Source: UBA2705 sp963977105 (lineage in GTDB: Bacteria > Pseudomonadota > Alphaproteobacteria > Micavibrionales > Micavibrionaceae). Taken from it: 64,000 nt of DNA. Below are positions 17,894-26,742 of the stretch, in pieces (position 1 is the stretch's first letter; every line of letters begins with the position of its first letter). A model generated the notes under the pieces. It did not search any database, was not told the DNA's origin, and was given only the letters and a program-made list of their open reading frames with translations. The translations under genes and the position numbers were made by a program. The stretch covers positions 1,178,001 to 1,242,000 of the forward strand of contig CAXBNI010000001.1 in the NCBI GenBank assembly GCA_963977105.1. Reading direction: 5' to 3'.

Positions 17894-18190
17894 TTAAACA
17901 GGCTGCCATTTTTGCAGATATTGACGCTGCGCGTTTGGCATTTTGCATTTACTCTGTTTCGCTTGCGCGCTGTAATGCACATCATCATTTTCTATGATGC
18001 ATTCTATGTTCACATCATCATGATGGTAATTTACCAAATGAAAGATATTATCCTGTTCGCGCTCAGCACGGATCATATCATCAAGGGTAACAATTTCATA
18101 TTTGTCGCTATCTAATTCGCGGCGCAGAACGTCGGCCAAAAGGCCTGCCTGCGCGAAGAGAACAACAAGGCGTATACGGCTTCTATCCAT
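17894..18190 (-). CDS. Small putative secreted protein, downstream member of a pair
   Basis: This 98-residue protein may have a short N-terminal signal-like segment (RLVVLFAQAGLLA) after two arginines, followed by a charged, acidic middle with several His residues. Its C-terminus (KMPNAQRQYLQKWQ) closely resembles that of the upstream gene (RMPNADAQYYKKHQ). Its ATG overlaps the upstream stop (TAATG), indicating translational coupling. I recognise no family. The paired arrangement and shared tail support both as real genes. Confidence 0.55.
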   Translation of the reverse strand: MDRSRIRLVVLFAQAGLLADVLRRELDSDKYEIVTLDDMIRAEREQDNIFHLVNYHHDDVNIECIIENDDVHYSAQAKQSKCKMPNAQRQYLQKWQPV

Positions 18191-18393
18191 TATCTAATCT
18201 CGTGTTGGTGTTTTTTGTAATATTGTGCATCCGCATTTGGCATGCGCTGAATATCTTTTTTGCTTCTATAATTATGGTTCTGATTTTTCATGGTTGGTGA
18301 TGCTGACAAATCCAGACCACTTAGCGTCGCCGCTGCGGCGCTGTTGAATGACATGCCAATCCCGATAACTGATAATATACGGCGTAAGCCCAT
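18190..18393 (-). CDS. Small secreted protein, upstream member of a pair
   Basis: This 67-residue protein has an N-terminal signal peptide (GLRRILSVIGIGMSFNSAAA, cleavage likely after an Ala) and a short, basic, Asn/Tyr/His-rich mature part. The ATG at 18393 is preferred over one at 18426 because GAGGG stands just upstream of it and the signal peptide begins there. The C-terminal motif MPNA-x2-QY is repeated in the coupled downstream gene. Function is unknown. Confidence 0.6.
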   Translation of the reverse strand: MGLRRILSVIGIGMSFNSAAAATLSGLDLSASPTMKNQNHNYRSKKDIQRMPNADAQYYKKHQHEIR

Positions 18394-18458
18394 AATGCCC
18401 TCTTCCCTAAATTGTGATAGAGGCATTTATAAGCAGGAGAGCAGATTATGTCAATGAA

Positions 18459-21320
18459 TTAATGCGCATCAGCCCAGCTTTGCGCCGCGTCAGCTTCTGC
18501 GATTAATGGCAAGCCAATATCAACCGCTTTTGCGGCATTTTCCATTTCACTGACAACCAGCGCTTTAATCAGGTCAACCTTGGCATCTGGTACTTCGATC
18601 ATGACCTCATCATGAATTTGCAGGATCATCTTGGTGTCAGGATGCTCATCACGTAACCGGCGGTCAATGCGGATCATCGCGAGCTTAATGACATCAGCTG
18701 CCGTGCCTTGCAGCGGTGCGTTGGTGGCTTGGCGCTCGCCGAACTGGCGGCGCATACCGTTTTTGTCATTAATGCCTGCAATAAAGCATTTACGCCCGAA
18801 CAATGTTTTCACATAGCCATATTTACGCGCTTCTTCTTTCGCTGCCTCCATAAAGGCAGGGATTTCTGGGAAACGGGAAAAATACGCATCAATAAAGCTT
18901 TTCGCTTCGCCGCGTGAACAGCCAAGCTGCTTGGCAAGACCGAAGGCACTAATGCCATAGATGATACCAAAGTTCACAGCCTTGGCGCTGCGGCGCAGCT
19001 CTGGGGTGACATCTTCTAATTTATGACCAAAGACCTGTGCCGCCGTTAGGGCATGAATATCTTCACCGTTAAGAAACGCATCTTTCAACAATTTGACATC
19101 AGCCATTGCTGCGACCAAACGTAATTCGACTTGCGAATAATCGGCGCAGATAATCTTATGCCCCTTGGGCGCAACAAATGCGGTGCGAATACGTCGACCA
19201 TCTTCGCTGCGAATTGGAATGTTTTGTAAATTCGGATCAGATGAGGATAAACGCCCCGTTGAGGTCAGCGCCATATGGAACGACGTATGCACGCGCCCAG
19301 TCTCTGGAATAATCTCGTTCTGCAAGCTATCCGTATAAGTTGACTTAAGCTTCGAGAGTGAACGGAACGCCATGATCTGTTTTACAATTTCGTGGCCTTC
19401 TAATTCTAGCTTTTCGAGGACATCAACAGATGTCGCCCAATCACCCGATTTCGTTTTCTTGCCGCCTTGCAAGCCGAGCTCGTCAAATAATACACCGCCA
19501 AGCTGTTTTGGTGAGGCGATATTAAATTCACGCCCCGCATGCTTATAAATCTCTTGCTCTATCGTGATGATACGCTTTGCAAATTCATCACTAAGGCCTT
19601 TTAGGACAAGCGGGTCAACCACTACGCCGTGGCTTTCAACGCGTGCAATAACCGGCGATAGGCGGCGTTCAATATCCTCATAAATACGCGTCACTTTTTC
19701 ATGGGCAATGCGGGGTTTAAAAATATTATACAGGCGCAATGTGATATCCGCATCTTCGGCGGCGTAAATGCTGGCTTCTTTTATCGGCACATAATCAAAA
19801 GTGATTTGTTTTTTGCCTTTGCCGCAGACATCGCTAAACTTAACGGTTTCAATGCCCATGTTTTCAAGGGCGAGAAAATCCATACCATGACCATGCTGCG
19901 CACCATCAAGCGTATAAGACATTAACATCGTGTCTTCCAAAGGCGCGACATCACCAAAGCCTGCATTCCATAGAATCTGTAAATCATATTTCGCGTTATG
20001 GGCGATTTTTAAGATACTCAGGTCTTCAAAATATGGCTGTAATACCGCCATCGTGTCACTCAGCGCCATTTGCGGCGTGTTATCTGCGTCGCTTTCATCG
20101 CTAAGTAAATCGACGGGCTTTGCTTTATGGCTTAACGGAATGTAACAGGCGCGGCCTGCGCGGCTAGACAGTGATATACCGACGAGCTCAGCTTTTGCAG
20201 GCGTAAGCGCCGTAGTTTCCGTGTCAAAAGATAGGAATCCTGTATCTTTAGCATCGCCAAGCCATGCGGATAGCTCATCTGCTGTTGAAATTGTCGTATA
20301 GTCTTTTTCAATATTCACCATATCAATATGCGGCAATGCTTCGCCGTCTTCATCATTGGCAGGGGCGCTGAATGATTTTGAGGGCGTTGGCGCTGACTTA
20401 ACTTTGTCTTCACCAAGGCGCGTCAACACAGAATTAAAATGATGAATTTTAAGGAAATCGAGCACTTCGGGGCGTTTCGGATCATGCGCGTTCAGGACAT
20501 TAATCGCGTGCGGCAATTCAATATCATCAACCAACTGAACAAGCTGCTTAGAAATACGGGCTTGTTCGGCAAACTCAATCAAGTTTTCGCGGCGTTTATT
20601 TTGTTTAATTTCGCCGGCGCGCTCTAGCAGCGTTTCGAGGTCACCATATTCATTGATTAAGAGCGCCGCAGTTTTCACGCCAATGCCCGGCACGCCCGGT
20701 ACGTTATCAACGCTATCACCGGCAAGCGCCTGTACATCTACAACTTTATCGGGGCTAACGCCGAATTTTTCGACAACGCCATCATGATCAATGAAGCGCT
20801 GCTTTATCGGGTCCATCATGCGCACATCATCATTAACGAGCTGCATTAAATCTTTATCTGATGAGACGATCGTGACTTTAAAACCTTGTTCTGCGCCTGC
20901 TTTGGCGTAAGCCGCAATTAAGTCATCGGCTTCAAAGCCTTGCTTCTCAATGACTTCCAACCCAAAAGCTTCAGTCGCACGGCGAACAAGTGGAAATTGC
21001 GGGATTAAGTCTTCGGGCGTTGCATCGCGGTTGGCTTTATATTGGTCGTAAATATCATTACGAAACGTCACGCGCCCGCAATCAAAGATCACGCCGACAT
21101 AAGGGGCGTGATAATCATTCAGCAAGCGCACCATCATATTGGTAAAACCGAGCACAGCGCCAACGGGCGTACCATCTGGCGCGGTTAATGGCGGCAGGGC
21201 ATGATATGCGCGAAAAATAAAGGCTGAGGCATCGACAAGATAAAGTTCTTTATCGTTTGATTTTTGATCCATTGCGGGACTCGTTTTTTGTGCTGTTTCC
21301 ATGCATGTACCATGGCGCAT
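18459..21320 (-). CDS. polA: DNA polymerase I
   Basis: This protein of up to 953 residues fills gaps in repair and removes Okazaki primers. Three domains are present and apparently active. The 5'-3' exonuclease comprises about the first 300 residues (VIFDCGRVTFRND, FEADDLIAAYA). The 3'-5' proofreading domain has the DTET metal ligands, HNAKYDLQIL and YAAEDADIT. The family A polymerase domain has YSQVELRL, RRSAKAVNFGIIYG and QIHDEV. In-frame ATGs at 21320, 21302 and 21272 all lack a strong ribosome site. The last is closest to the conserved N-terminus, so the first 16 residues are uncertain. It lies 26 bases downstream of ispG on the same strand and is probably co-transcribed with it. Confidence 0.96.
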   Translation of the reverse strand: MRHGTCMETAQKTSPAMDQKSNDKELYLVDASAFIFRAYHALPPLTAPDGTPVGAVLGFTNMMVRLLNDYHAPYVGVIFDCGRVTFRNDIYDQYKANRDATPEDLIPQFPLVRRATEAFGLEVIEKQGFEADDLIAAYAKAGAEQGFKVTIVSSDKDLMQLVNDDVRMMDPIKQRFIDHDGVVEKFGVSPDKVVDVQALAGDSVDNVPGVPGIGVKTAALLINEYGDLETLLERAGEIKQNKRRENLIEFAEQARISKQLVQLVDDIELPHAINVLNAHDPKRPEVLDFLKIHHFNSVLTRLGEDKVKSAPTPSKSFSAPANDEDGEALPHIDMVNIEKDYTTISTADELSAWLGDAKDTGFLSFDTETTALTPAKAELVGISLSSRAGRACYIPLSHKAKPVDLLSDESDADNTPQMALSDTMAVLQPYFEDLSILKIAHNAKYDLQILWNAGFGDVAPLEDTMLMSYTLDGAQHGHGMDFLALENMGIETVKFSDVCGKGKKQITFDYVPIKEASIYAAEDADITLRLYNIFKPRIAHEKVTRIYEDIERRLSPVIARVESHGVVVDPLVLKGLSDEFAKRIITIEQEIYKHAGREFNIASPKQLGGVLFDELGLQGGKKTKSGDWATSVDVLEKLELEGHEIVKQIMAFRSLSKLKSTYTDSLQNEIIPETGRVHTSFHMALTSTGRLSSSDPNLQNIPIRSEDGRRIRTAFVAPKGHKIICADYSQVELRLVAAMADVKLLKDAFLNGEDIHALTAAQVFGHKLEDVTPELRRSAKAVNFGIIYGISAFGLAKQLGCSRGEAKSFIDAYFSRFPEIPAFMEAAKEEARKYGYVKTLFGRKCFIAGINDKNGMRRQFGERQATNAPLQGTAADVIKLAMIRIDRRLRDEHPDTKMILQIHDEVMIEVPDAKVDLIKALVVSEMENAAKAVDIGLPLIAEADAAQSWADAH

Positions 21321-21346
21321 AAAGACAGAAGAATCCAGTGAAAGCC

Positions 21347-22609
21347 TTAAGCTGTCCCCGTTTTCTTATCATCAGCCTTATCCTTAGCGCCATAGCGCAT
21401 TTTCACATAGGCATCGACAAGGTCGTGAAACTCACCTGCTATATTCTCACCGCGCAATGTGTGACTTTTTTTGCCGTCAGTGAAAACCGGCGCGACCGGG
21501 CTTTCGCCTGTACCAGGGAGCGAGATGCCGATATCCGCATGCTTACTTTCGCCTGGGCCGTTGACGATGCAGCCCATGACAGCGACATTCATGCTTTCAA
21601 CGCCAGGGTATAATTTACGCCATGCGGGCATGTTGTCGTCTAATGATTTTTGAATATTCTGCGCGAGCTCTTGAAAAACAGTACTGGTCGTACGCCCGCA
21701 GCCCGGACATGCACTGACCTGCGCAGAGAATGAACGTATGCCCATAACTTGCAATAACTCTTGGCAAACTTTGACTTCTAAGGTACGCGTCTCGCCAACT
21801 TTCGGGGTGAGTGAAGCACGGATCGTGTCACCAATGCCCATTTGCAGTAAAATACCCTCGCCCACTGACGTCGCGACAATGCCTTTTGAGCCCATACCTG
21901 CCTCTGTAAGGCCAAGGTGAAGCGCATAGTCACAGCGCCTTGCAAGTTCCTGATAGACGGCGATTAAGTCCTGCACGCGGCTCACTTTAGCCGAGAGTAT
22001 GATTTTGTCCTTGCCGAGCCCTAGCGCTTCGGCCTGCTCGGCGCTCATAATTGCGGAGCGCACAAGGGCTTCACGCATCACGGCGTCAGATGGCAGAGGA
22101 TTATCTAATTTTGCATTTTCATTCATCAAGTGAGTCGATAGGTTTTGGTCTAGCGACCCCCAATTCACGCCGATACGTACGGCCTTATCATGCTTAATCG
22201 CCGCAGCAATAATCATCGCATATTGTTTATCTTTTTTTGCGCCGAAGCCAACATTACCAGGGTTAATACGGTATTTATCAAGCGCGCGTGCCATGTCAGG
22301 GTAGCGTTCCAATAAATCATGACCGTTATAATGAAAGCAGCCAACAAGCGGTACATAGATGCGCTGTTTTATAAGCTCTTCTTTGATATGCGGCACGGCG
22401 GCAGCGGCCTCGTCATTATTAACGGTAATGCGGATCATTTCTGAGCCCGCATAAGAAAGCTCTTTGATTTGCTGTACAGTCGCCGCTATATCTGCGGTAT
22501 CCGTATTGGTCATGCTTTGAACAACAACTGGCGCACCGCCACCTATTGTAACATTGCCCACTTTGACGGCTTGTGTCTTATGGCGCTGTATTTGCGGTAG
22601 CATAACCAT
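21347..22609 (-). CDS. ispG: 4-hydroxy-3-methylbut-2-en-1-yl diphosphate synthase
   Basis: This 420-residue [4Fe-4S] enzyme of the MEP isoprenoid pathway converts MEcPP to HMBPP using ferredoxin or flavodoxin. The N-terminal TIM barrel begins with VNIGGGAPVVVQSMTNTDT-like sequence. The cluster ligands are Cys301 and Cys304 (SACPGCGRT) and Cys347, with catalytic Glu354 in NGPGES. It is of the compact two-domain bacterial type. GGAG stands 7 bases before the ATG. polA follows closely on the same strand. Confidence 0.96.
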   Translation of the reverse strand: MVMLPQIQRHKTQAVKVGNVTIGGGAPVVVQSMTNTDTADIAATVQQIKELSYAGSEMIRITVNNDEAAAAVPHIKEELIKQRIYVPLVGCFHYNGHDLLERYPDMARALDKYRINPGNVGFGAKKDKQYAMIIAAAIKHDKAVRIGVNWGSLDQNLSTHLMNENAKLDNPLPSDAVMREALVRSAIMSAEQAEALGLGKDKIILSAKVSRVQDLIAVYQELARRCDYALHLGLTEAGMGSKGIVATSVGEGILLQMGIGDTIRASLTPKVGETRTLEVKVCQELLQVMGIRSFSAQVSACPGCGRTTSTVFQELAQNIQKSLDDNMPAWRKLYPGVESMNVAVMGCIVNGPGESKHADIGISLPGTGESPVAPVFTDGKKSHTLRGENIAGEFHDLVDAYVKMRYGAKDKADDKKTGTA

Positions 22610-22728
22610 TTGTTTCTCCTTCGCTGCACACGGTTTTATACGCGCAATCTAAAATGCGTTCCTTTTCAGTACAAAAAAATATGATACTGCGCAAGGCTCG
22701 CTTGTCGGTTTCTCGTAATAATTGTGAT

Positions 22729-23361
22729 TTACTTTGCGCCATCTAATACCGCAAAGGCGGAGGGAATGGCTTTTTCAAACCGTGCATGCTGCAAAACATT
22801 TTGTGCATTATCGTTCATCCACTGGCAGCTTTGCGCATTGTTTTTATAGCCCATCATCGATGCAACATCGCGCATTTCTTGGTCAATCATTTGGGCAAGC
22901 GTTTCATGCATTTCATTATAGACAGCCTGCATTTGATTTTCGATGACGTAGTATTTTTCTGCCACTTTAGCTATATCATCATGCTGCGCTTTAAACGCAT
23001 CCGTGAAGGCCGATACATCAACGCCTTTTTCCCCACAGTAATTTTTTAGCCCCATTGTGTTACGCACCATATATCCAGCGAAAACTCCCGCCGCCGTTTC
23101 AAGTTTTTTCTGGTCGTCAGCAGCGCCCAACATATCTTCTGCTAGCTCACTCGCCGCGCGTGACATGGCCAGCGACTGATAGTTTTCATCGTAGCTTGCC
23201 GCTTTTTGTTTCATATCGTCTAAGGTCTCATCCAAAATGCCGCGCTCTTCGGCTGAGATCGCTATTTTTGTTGATGCCTTTTCTTTTGAGCCTGAGAGGG
23301 CCGTGTAGCCGAGAAAGCCTATAACAAGAAAAACAGCCAAGATAATTACGGGTTTGCGCAT
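22729..23361 (-). CDS. Membrane-anchored or secreted helical protein, unknown
   Basis: This 210-residue protein has an N-terminal hydrophobic stretch (residues 4-22, VIILAVFLVIGFLGYTALSG) that acts as a signal anchor or signal peptide. The rest is predicted mostly helical and rich in Met, Ala, Asp and Gln, with two cysteines (NYCGEKG and QSCQW) that may form one disulphide. AGGA stands 9 bases before the ATG. I recognise no family. A strong terminator separates it from the lipoprotein gene upstream. Confidence 0.7.
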   Translation of the reverse strand: MRKPVIILAVFLVIGFLGYTALSGSKEKASTKIAISAEERGILDETLDDMKQKAASYDENYQSLAMSRAASELAEDMLGAADDQKKLETAAGVFAGYMVRNTMGLKNYCGEKGVDVSAFTDAFKAQHDDIAKVAEKYYVIENQMQAVYNEMHETLAQMIDQEMRDVASMMGYKNNAQSCQWMNDNAQNVLQHARFEKAIPSAFAVLDGAK

Positions 23362-23423
23362 TGTGAAACATCCTTAAAATATTCATTGTCGAACAGCCGT
23401 TATGATACACGCCGCGCGCACAT

Positions 23424-23459
23424 AAAAAAAGCGGTAAAGCACATGGCTTACCGCTTTTT
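23424..23459 (-). terminator. Bidirectional-looking terminator after the lipoprotein gene
   Basis: AGCGGTAA (23430-23437) pairs perfectly with TTACCGCT (23448-23455), extended by inner GC pairing. Seven A bases on one side and five T bases on the other give U-tract ends on both strands. It lies 22 bases past the stop of the minus-strand lipoprotein gene. Confidence 0.8.
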
Positions 23460-23481
23460 CATAAATTTCTATTCGCGCAAC

Positions 23482-24129
23482 CTAGAAGTTAATTGTAATC
23501 GGGCCAGTACGATGAATTGTTGTTTTCATGCGCAGTTTATTTACGCAGTTATCAAATGTGCCGAGCTGCGCTGGCGACTCTCGTAAAACCCCATTAATAT
23601 TTTGGTTTTCGTCCCTAAAGGCGAAAGAGTTAAAGCAACTGCGTTTATATTCATCTATTTTCATGAATGAATTGGCCATATTGACGCCGCCTTTACCGTT
23701 GCGACCGAGCTGAATTGTGCTATTACTACTGCGTCCACGGCTTTCAATGCCGCGGTTCATTTGATTGCGGAACTGGTCCCACATTTGCTGCGCATACTGA
23801 GGGCCTTGGTATTGAAGCTGCTGCCCCGCGATAAGGTTATTATTCATAACGTACTTCACGTCATTTTTATCGAAGCAGTACTCCGTGCCTCTCTTCGTAC
23901 GCACGAACTGATCTTTTACATCACAAAACTCAGCTTTTAAACCGTTAAAATCGCGACGAACAAGCATACCTTCAGGCACTTTATTCTGTTGTTGCTGCGC
24001 TGTTGCTTTCTGTGGATTGAATAGGCTGCCACTACCCTGATAGCTCGTCGGGGTTGAGCTTGCACATCCGGAGAGCGCTGTTGCCGCACATAAACTTGCC
24101 GCCATTGTAAACTCTTTTAAACTTGCCAT
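23482..24129 (-). CDS. Putative outer-envelope lipoprotein, unknown
   Basis: This 215-residue protein has an N-terminal lipoprotein signal with lipobox LSGC (lipidated Cys22). The mature part has a Gln-rich linker and four further cysteines (EFCDVKD, EYCFDK, RSCFNSF, DNCVNK), consistent with two disulphides in the periplasm. The position after Cys22 is Ala rather than Asp, so outer-membrane sorting is expected under the classic rule. AAGG stands upstream of the first ATG. No family is recognised. It resembles the protein at 6797-7582 in size, Gln-rich linker and four mature cysteines, though no alignment could be run. Confidence 0.75.
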   Translation of the reverse strand: MASLKEFTMAASLCAATALSGCASSTPTSYQGSGSLFNPQKATAQQQQNKVPEGMLVRRDFNGLKAEFCDVKDQFVRTKRGTEYCFDKNDVKYVMNNNLIAGQQLQYQGPQYAQQMWDQFRNQMNRGIESRGRSSNSTIQLGRNGKGGVNMANSFMKIDEYKRSCFNSFAFRDENQNINGVLRESPAQLGTFDNCVNKLRMKTTIHRTGPITINF

Positions 24130-24276
24130 TTCACATCAACCTTCTTTTAAAAACTTTCTTGCTTCTACTATGTACTTCAAATATGTACTTCAAAGCGCCA
24201 CACACAATCATAATGTTATGTAATTTTACACAAAAACACACCTTCACGCAAGTTGAACATTTAAATCACTGATAGT

Positions 24277-24306
24277 AAAAGAAAAAGCCACGCTGCGCGT
24301 GGCTTT
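24277..24306 (-). terminator. Rho-independent terminator of nrdA
   Basis: A perfect 9-bp stem (24284-24292 with 24298-24306) on the minus strand reads AAAGCCACG, loop, CGTGGCTTT and runs into a T-rich tract. It lies 32 bases past the nrdA stop. Confidence 0.85.
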
Positions 24307-24337
24307 CTCCGAATGTTGGTCCCTTATAATATCCCGA

Positions 24338-26164
24338 TTATTGGCAAGATAAACATTCTTCGTATTGTGTTTCACCAAGCTCTGGCTCTCTTAAATTATC
24401 TGGTGCGATCGTTGACCCACGCTTCCAGCTTGCATCACTTTCCGCGCGCTGGATAGATTTAGAGCGGCAATAATAAAGTGATTTAACGCCTTTTTTCCAT
24501 GCTTGATAGTGAATTTCGTGTAAATCTTTCTTATGCACATTCGCAGGCAAGAACAAGTTCAATGATTGAGCCTGACAAATAAACTCTGCACGATCCGCAG
24601 CATGCTCAACGAGCCAGCGTTGATCAAGTTCAAACGCTGTCTTAAAGACGTCCTTTTCATGATCGTCCAAGAAATCCAAATGCTGTACGGAGCCTTCATT
24701 TGTAAAGATAGATGACCAAACCTCGTCTGTATTTTGCCCTTTTTCTTCCAAAAGCTGCTCAAAATACTTATTTTTCACTGAGAATGAACCTGAAAGCGTT
24801 TTATGCGTGTAAGCATTCGCGGCATTAGGCTCAATACCTGGGGAAGCACCACCACAAATGATCGATATTGATGCGGTTGGCGCAATCGCCATTTTATTGG
24901 AAAAACGCTCTTTAATACCGTAATCAGCAGCATCAGGACAGGCGCCGCGTTCTTCTGCAAGAACCTGTGATGCTTTATCTGCTTGGGTACGGATTTGTTC
25001 AAAAATGCGTTTATTCCAGACTTTCGCCATAACACTTTCCATTGGCAAGCTTTTTTGCTGAAGGAAAGAGTGCCAGCCCATAACGCCGAGGCCAACAGAG
25101 CGCTCACGCATTGCTGAATATTTTGCTTTTGCCATGTTATCTGGTGCTTTTTCGATAAAGTCACTCAGAACATTATCAAGGAAACGCATGATATCTTCGA
25201 CAAAGTTTTCATCATCTTTCCACTCATCATATTTCTCAAGATTAATCGATGATAAGCAGCACACTGCAGTACGGTCATTACCAAGGTGATCAATGCCTGT
25301 AGGCAACGTGATTTCTGAACATAGATTTGACATTTTGACGCTTAGGCCGGCCATTTTATGATGCGCGGGAATATGATTGTTCACATGGTCAATATTAATG
25401 ATGTAAGGCTCGCCTTGCTCCATACGCGCTGTCAAAAGGCGTATCCAAAGTTCACGTGCATTCACTGTAGAGATAATCGCGTTATCTTTTGGTGAGCGCA
25501 GCGCCCATTCTTCATTACGCTCAACAGCATGCATAAATGCGTCTGTTACAAGTACGCCATGATGCAGGTTTTGCGCTTTACGGTTCGGATCACCGCCTGT
25601 TGGGCGACGAATTTCAATAAACTCTTCAATTTCAGGGTGCCATATTGGCAAGTAAATCGCCGCAGAGCCACGACGAAGTGAGCCTTGGGAAATCGCCAAT
25701 GTAAGTGAGTCCATTACGCGGATAAACGGTACAATGCCTGATGTCTTGCCATTGCGACCAATTGTCTCACCGATTGAGCGGACGTTACCCCAATATGACC
25801 CAATGCCGCCGCCAAGTGAGGCGAGCCATACATTTTCATTCCAAAGCTCGACGATGCTTTCTAAAGAATCACCTGTCTCGTTTAAGAAACAAGAAATTGG
25901 CAAGCCGCGATTCGTACCACCATTTGATAGGATTGGGGTCGCAGGCATGAACCATAATTTTGACATGTAATCATAAACGCGCTGTGCATGCTCTGAATCA
26001 TCACCGTAATACATACATACACGGGCAAAAAGATCCTGATAGGCTTCTTCCGGCATTAAATAGCGGTCCGCTAAAGTAGCTTTACCAAATTCAGTGAGGT
26101 TTTCATCCCGATTGCGATCAATCTGAATGCGGTTTCCTCTTTCTACCTGCGCGACATCAAACAT
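24338..26164 (-). CDS. nrdA: Ribonucleoside-diphosphate reductase large subunit, class I
   Basis: This roughly 608-residue catalytic alpha subunit reduces NDPs to dNDPs with the radical from NrdB. Conserved residues are present: active-site Cys in LPISCF (about 92) and TAVCC (about 302), thiyl-radical Cys282 with Glu284 in NLCSE, and a C-terminal redox pair CLSC. The N-terminal ATP-cone of enterobacterial NrdA (about 150 residues) is missing, giving the short form seen in other alphaproteobacteria; the usual allosteric activity control may therefore be absent. The ATG at 26164 is preferred to 26170 because AGGAG lies 7 bases before it but only one base before the other. nrdB is not adjacent. 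A candidate NrdR-controlled promoter lies upstream. Confidence 0.95.
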   Translation of the reverse strand: MFDVAQVERGNRIQIDRNRDENLTEFGKATLADRYLMPEEAYQDLFARVCMYYGDDSEHAQRVYDYMSKLWFMPATPILSNGGTNRGLPISCFLNETGDSLESIVELWNENVWLASLGGGIGSYWGNVRSIGETIGRNGKTSGIVPFIRVMDSLTLAISQGSLRRGSAAIYLPIWHPEIEEFIEIRRPTGGDPNRKAQNLHHGVLVTDAFMHAVERNEEWALRSPKDNAIISTVNARELWIRLLTARMEQGEPYIINIDHVNNHIPAHHKMAGLSVKMSNLCSEITLPTGIDHLGNDRTAVCCLSSINLEKYDEWKDDENFVEDIMRFLDNVLSDFIEKAPDNMAKAKYSAMRERSVGLGVMGWHSFLQQKSLPMESVMAKVWNKRIFEQIRTQADKASQVLAEERGACPDAADYGIKERFSNKMAIAPTASISIICGGASPGIEPNAANAYTHKTLSGSFSVKNKYFEQLLEEKGQNTDEVWSSIFTNEGSVQHLDFLDDHEKDVFKTAFELDQRWLVEHAADRAEFICQAQSLNLFLPANVHKKDLHEIHYQAWKKGVKSLYYCRSKSIQRAESDASWKRGSTIAPDNLREPELGETQYEECLSCQ

Positions 26165-26327
26165 AGACATACTCCTAAAATCGGCTCCTAAAACGGCCTT
26201 ATAATTCAGTTACACTTACCATTCTATAAAACAAGGCCTCACAGCTCAGTTTCTGGGTGGTAATTTTAAATTTTGCGTTGATAACGAAACTGCGTGAAAC
26301 ACAATCCTTAGTGATCATTACAATACC

Positions 26328-26368
26328 AACATACTACATATCGTGTTTTACGCAAAAATATATTTTGT
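26328..26368 (-). promoter_or_regulatory. nrdA promoter with tandem NrdR-box candidates
   Basis: On the minus strand, -35 TTGCGT (26350-26355) and -10 TATGTT (26328-26333) are 16 bases apart. Two 16-base sites resemble the NrdR box ACACWATATATWGTGT: 26331-26346 matches 13 of 16 positions and 26353-26368 matches 12 of 16. They lie 22 bases apart centre to centre, about two helical turns, and cover the -10/spacer and the -35. NrdR is the standard bacterial repressor of nrd genes, so location and spacing both fit. The consensus is recalled, not searched. Confidence 0.5.
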
Positions 26369-26581
26369 CATTTTTGTGTAGTTTTTTGCTTGACGCTATT
26401 GGAATCGTTTAAACACAGGCCTTTGTGCTCAGAGTCTTTTTGGGGACTAAATATCCGAAAAAAAACTTATCCAATTTTGCGACTATATATAGCGACAGCT
26501 GCCACCAAAACATCACATAAATCTGATCGAAAATATGGCTACACTTTAAAATCAAAAAGGCATAAAAATCACCTCTTTTTT

Positions 26582-26674
26582 TCAAGGCCAATTGTATAAG
26601 TAATATAAATGCAATGGAATCAAAACCATGGCCTGTGGAAGAGCGATTCTCCCCAGTGAGGCGCACAGCATCAC
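26582..26674 (-). CDS. Candidate 30-residue hydrophobic small protein
   Basis: A GTG (or the ATG that follows it at 26671) opens a 30-codon frame. Seven bases before the GTG is a full consensus ribosome site (AAGGAGGT). The peptide begins MMLCASLGRIALP and continues with a hydrophobic, Leu/Tyr-rich stretch that could span or lie in a membrane. A promoter-like TTGATT-17-TAAATA stands about 30 bases before the ribosome site. It resembles in outline the small hydrophobic peptides of type I toxin systems, but no antitoxin RNA is demonstrated. Chance cannot be excluded for so short a frame. Confidence 0.35.
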   Translation of the reverse strand: MMLCASLGRIALPQAMVLIPLHLYYLYNWP

Positions 26675-26712
26675 CGCGCGACCTCCTTCGCTAGTTAATT
26701 TCGTATAGACTC

Positions 26713-26742
26713 TTGTTATTTAGGGGCAAAAAGCAGTATAAT
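26713..26742 (+). promoter_or_regulatory. pyk promoter with leader hairpin
   Basis: -35 TTGTTA (26713-26718) and consensus -10 TATAAT (26737-26742) are 18 bases apart. The leader contains a GCCTC/GAGGC hairpin at 26757-26774 before the GTG start of pyk at 26798. Confidence 0.6.

Noticed and set aside
26409..26666. 85-codon minus-strand frame in the nrdA-pyk gap
   Set aside because: No ribosome site, no recognisable domain, and an unlikely composition; it overlaps a better supported small frame in another reading frame.
26600..26720. Possible 6S, SRP or other structural RNA
   Set aside because: A CCTCCTT run drew attention, but it is the complement of the small-gene ribosome site; no diagnostic 6S, 4.5S, tmRNA or RNase P motif was found.
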